This document shows, piece after piece, positions 61,501-64,000 of a stretch of 64,000 bases of DNA. A program made the translations under genes and the position numbers. The stretch is from Diospyros lotus (lineage: Eukaryota > Streptophyta > Magnoliopsida > Ericales > Ebenaceae): contig NC_068338.1 of assembly GCF_014633365.1 (NCBI RefSeq), positions 26,166,291 to 26,230,290 of the forward strand. Reading direction: 5' to 3'. Under the pieces are notes generated by a model that ran no database searches, was not told where the DNA came from, and worked only from the letters and a program-made list of their open reading frames with translations. How positions within the stretch are numbered: the stretch's first letter is position 1; every line of letters begins with the position of its first letter.

Positions 61501-62540
61501 GCCATGCTGTAAAATGAAGTATGAGTTTATGTTGTATGAGGCTTTGGATGAGAGTCTTTGGATGGGTGTCTTCAGATGAGTTTGGATATGAAGTGTTAGG
61601 TCTAGGTCTAGGTCTTCGGGTGCTAAATCTGGATCTCAAGCACGCGAACTTGTGGGGGGTTATTTATGGGTTTCGATTGCTAAGCCAAGTGGTAAGGCCG
61701 GACACATGACAAGCTAAGGTGGTCCGACTCTTTGGGCAAAAAGGCAATAGATGAGGGTGGAGGATCTAAAGGTATCTTCGGGGAAGAGATACCCCAAGAA
61801 GAATCCTTTGGGATGAGATCTCTCCTAAGACCCCGAAGACTTTTTGAGTTTTTGGGATAATTAAAGGGGTTGGCCTGGAAGACTCTTCAGGGTGAGTCTT
61901 CAGGATTGAACAACGTAAGGGCATTCAAAGGGGCCTTTCTTCAAATACTCTTCGGAGTCATCAAGTGACTTATGCCTAAATGCCTCTTCGAGATGAGTCT
62001 TGGGCTTTGGGGCTTAAGGACATGGCTACCCCAAAGATACTTTAGAGTCATCAGGAGATTTTTGCTCGAAAGACTCTTCAGGGTCTTCAGCTTTCTTGAA
62101 TACTTGGATTTTGATTTCATTTTTTTAGGGTATTCCACAATATACACAGAGTCTAATTTTTTGTTACAATAAAGTAGATAAAAATAAATTAATTAACTTG
62201 TAAAAAACCAATAAAAACTAAACACCAGCTCAAAAATAAACACCCTAGGTTGCCCAACTACCAAAAAACTGCCAAACCCTTGGCTGTTATAATTAAGTTT
62301 GTATATTTAATTACCAACTAAGAAAAAATAAAAAATAAAAAATAAAAAATAAAAAACAAGAGTTTGTATTGTATGTACCTGACACCTTCAATCCAACCTG
62401 GGAAAGGTTCCTTGAAAGTACTAGTTATGATGGTGGGACGAATGATAACTAAGGGAAGATTTCCTTTCAAGTCTCCCAAAAGCATCTCTCCCATTGCCTT
62501 TGTAAACACATAGGTGTTTGGCCACCCATACTTCCTTGCC
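55572..62540 (-). CDS. FAR: Fatty acyl-CoA reductase, 3' half of gene (FAR-d), five exons, 5' end outside window
   Basis: Alcohol-forming fatty acyl-CoA reductase, which reduces long-chain acyl-CoA with NADPH to a primary alcohol. In transcription order the exons are 62379-62540, 57774-57855, 57315-57605, 56754-56881 and 55572-55728 (stop TGA at 55572-55574). They total 820 nt, giving 272 residues. Every junction is GT-AG and every phase joins: GVR|TVDS, IIDV|IPAD, PLK|GLQL, KG(M)YDD. The first exon carries the catalytic YxxxK motif as YVFTK (62498-62512) within [14 protein letters not shown], then VIIRPT and [18 protein letters not shown] and the C-terminal FAR_C region ([22 protein letters not shown]; end KYVFK) follow. 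No internal stop or frameshift is seen. The Rossmann half must lie right of base 64000, because no matching exon is visible in 62541-64000. The 4.5-kb first intron and the last intron contain retroelements. Family is certain; which FAR clade and which alcohol chain length are not known. Confidence 0.93.
55810..56711 (+). mobile_element. Copia-family solo LTR in the last FAR-d intron
   Basis: 902 bp, TGTTGGGTTTGTGTTTCC to CCGCCCCAACA, same family as 54450-55275 but diverged. Flanks are CTTAG and ATTAG (four of five match). It makes up nearly all of the 1025-bp intron 55729-56753; without it the intron would be about 118 bp. It is antisense to the gene. Confidence 0.85.
56882..57314 (-). other. 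FAR-d intron between the PLK and GLQL exons
   Basis: 433 bp, donor GTTTGTT, acceptor TTCTACAG. AT-rich, no insertion seen. Confidence 0.85.
58400..60600 (-). pseudogene. Tat-like Gypsy gag-protease-RT fragment in a FAR-d intron
   Basis: Minus-strand frames with many stops and shifts: gag-like stretches [33 protein letters not shown] (about 59850-60010); [20 protein letters not shown] (59340-59400), a knuckle-like region; [20 protein letters not shown] (about 59020-59080), the ISGG signature of plant Tat-lineage elements. At the far end come NANIFAW-like and [17 protein letters not shown] (about 58490-58560), just before the RT. It is cut at about 58400 and has no RT core, RNase H or integrase. 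Confidence 0.8.
61061..61078 (-). other. Primer-binding site of the Tat-like element
   Basis: TTGGCATCGTCTGTAAGG, close to the TTGGCGCCGTCTGTGGG-type site usual for this lineage. It lies five bases after the LTR end. Confidence 0.7.
61084..62139 (-). mobile_element. LTR of the Tat-like Gypsy fragment
   Basis: On the minus strand it starts TGTGGAATACCC (62139) and ends TATTTCAACA (61084). The primer site TTGGCATCGTCTGT follows at 61061-61078. About 1056 bp, rich in GAAGACTC/CCCGAAGAC words. No 3' LTR was found. Confidence 0.72.
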
Positions 62541-62586
62541 CTGCCAAACAAAAACAGATACAAATGGTTCATCAAAAGGCTGTTAG

Positions 62587-62646
<60 letters not shown>

Positions 62647-62943
62647 CATATTTCTTTTTTTTTTTTTTCAAAACGTCATATTTCATATTCTTTTGGTTGT
62701 CTCAAGAGTATGAATTAGGGAACTTTAATTATTACAGAACTATTAAATTCTGTCTTTTTATATTTAAATTTTGCAGTCATTAATTAGAAGTAGAAATATG
62801 TAAACTGGGAAAAATTACATATATAGATTGATTTATGATATCCAATTTGGGTAAAATTTATGATATTCCAAAACAAGTGAACCTGACAGATTGATTTGAT
62901 TTGATTTCTTTTCTTGTCACACGCACACGCACCAACGCACGCG

Positions 62944-62980
<37 letters not shown>

Positions 62981-64000
62981 CTCAGAATACTAATGATCGT
63001 GATTTATATATGTTGATGTGTCATTGGCTATATATTCACATATATGCTCTCATCACCATCAAAGGAGAAGTTATGTTTCACCTTAATTATAGAATTGCTT
63101 TATTAATTGTGTTTTTCAATCATCTATATGCGCGATAAATTTTTTTTTTTTTTTGAGACATTTTAATTTTGTCTCTAGATGTATTTTCAAACAAAAAGGT
63201 AAACAGCCCCTCATAACACATATTTCTACAAAGTATTAGAGACAACTATTAAATGTGCCTCAACATAAGACATTTGGAGTCCCATATATGTAACATAAAA
63301 ACATAGATAGGGACAATTTATAATAAAATTTGTTATAATGTTAATTTTTTTTTTGTATTAAATGTTTTAATTGCTTATTTATAAATGTACCTAACTTAAC
63401 ATTTCAGTCATTTAAGACAACCTACCTCTATTTTTTTAAAGTAAAAATTCGATGTGCCAACTTAAGTGGCACATCCATTTGTTATTAAAGACAACCTGCC
63501 TTTATTAAATGGGTCAGACACAGCCTGCATTATTGGGGCAAGCCAGCCCAACCCATTTGCTACAGAATCAGGTCGGACTGGGTTAGGAGGCAGGCCTTTG
63601 GCGGCTCGGCCCATTTACCAACTCTAAGGACAAATATGAGAAGAGGTAGCATTTGATGCACCAAATTAAATAAATCTTATCTTGTTCTTACTCTTTGTGT
63701 ATGCGTTAATGTCTGCATCGCACCCCCACGTACTGTCCCCTGGCGACCTTTCTTTTTGAGAGAGGATGATTTTTTTTCCAGGGGCGGCCCATTTTTTCCT
63801 CACTCAAATGGGTGCATCTACGAACCCATCAGTCATAAACTTCTCTTTTCCATTTCAGTCTATGTATGAGGTTGTTTTGTAGCCATGACCTCTTAATGAG
63901 AGTACACTCATATGCAACGATCGCTTTTATCCTTTTTTTGGAGCCCTCTCAAGCTATCAAGAATAGCCCCCCAAAATTAAATGGGTTTATTGTTCGGATA
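62541..64000 (-). other. FAR-d upstream intron (partial) and possible intronic repeats
   Basis: Acceptor TTTGGCAG at 62541-62548 marks the intron end. Contains (CT)n(AT)n(GT)n at 62587-62646 and (CA)n(TA)n at 62943-62981. No FAR exon was recognised up to the right edge, so the intron is at least 1.46 kb. Confidence 0.6.

Overview
This window is nuclear DNA of a flowering plant, probably a woody eudicot. It is AT-rich, has intron-split genes with GT-AG junctions, and is mostly nested transposable elements (CACTA, hAT, MULE, PIF/Harbinger-like, Ty1/Copia and Ty3/Gypsy). The species cannot be named from the sequence. Host genes are few. The recurring one is an alcohol-forming fatty acyl-CoA reductase (FAR; CER4/MS2 family, which makes primary fatty alcohols for wax, suberin or pollen wall). 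All FAR loci lie on the minus strand.

Layout. A segment at 1-21439 (copy A) is a diverged duplicate of 44763-55280 (copy B). It is the region upstream of one FAR gene and downstream of the next. A third partial copy of its left end lies at 25349-27062. Next to copy A are exons 1-4 of a truncated FAR (21792-23016, called FAR-b). At 43890-43903 only the first 14 coding bases of another FAR survive (FAR-c), cut by an LTR. Right of copy B the last five exons of a FAR are open (55572-62540, FAR-d), and its 5' part lies beyond the right edge. A FAR-a is expected just left of base 1. The window is therefore a decaying tandem FAR array.

Copy A is about twice as long as copy B. The excess is almost exactly four insertions with target-site duplications and empty sites in B (solo LTR 594-3185, CACTA 7131-10297, Harbinger-like MITE 11115-11905, solo LTR 18094-21348), plus about 1.2 kb that B has lost. 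Elements older than the duplication occur in both copies: a long-TIR element (5064-11065 / 47267-48950) whose copy-A interior holds a FAR exon 3/4 fragment; a Pack-MULE (12672-14172 / 49773-51289) carrying the N-terminus of a calcium-binding EF-hand/TPR protein gene; a hAT element (14282-17092 / 51398-54245) with a nested CACTA made of hairpin units; and a Copia LTR (17319-21439 / 54450-55275).

Between FAR-b and FAR-c (27-43.5 kb) are intergenic AT-rich DNA, one unrecognised minus-strand exon (30134-30559), and a broken Ty3/Gypsy element (32932 to about 39310) split by a solo LTR and a CACTA. An inverted second CACTA and an LTR-like, microsatellite-rich block follow. The FAR-d introns hold a Tat-like Gypsy fragment with its LTR (58400-62139) and a Copia solo LTR (55810-56711). 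No tRNA, rRNA or CRISPR feature was found.
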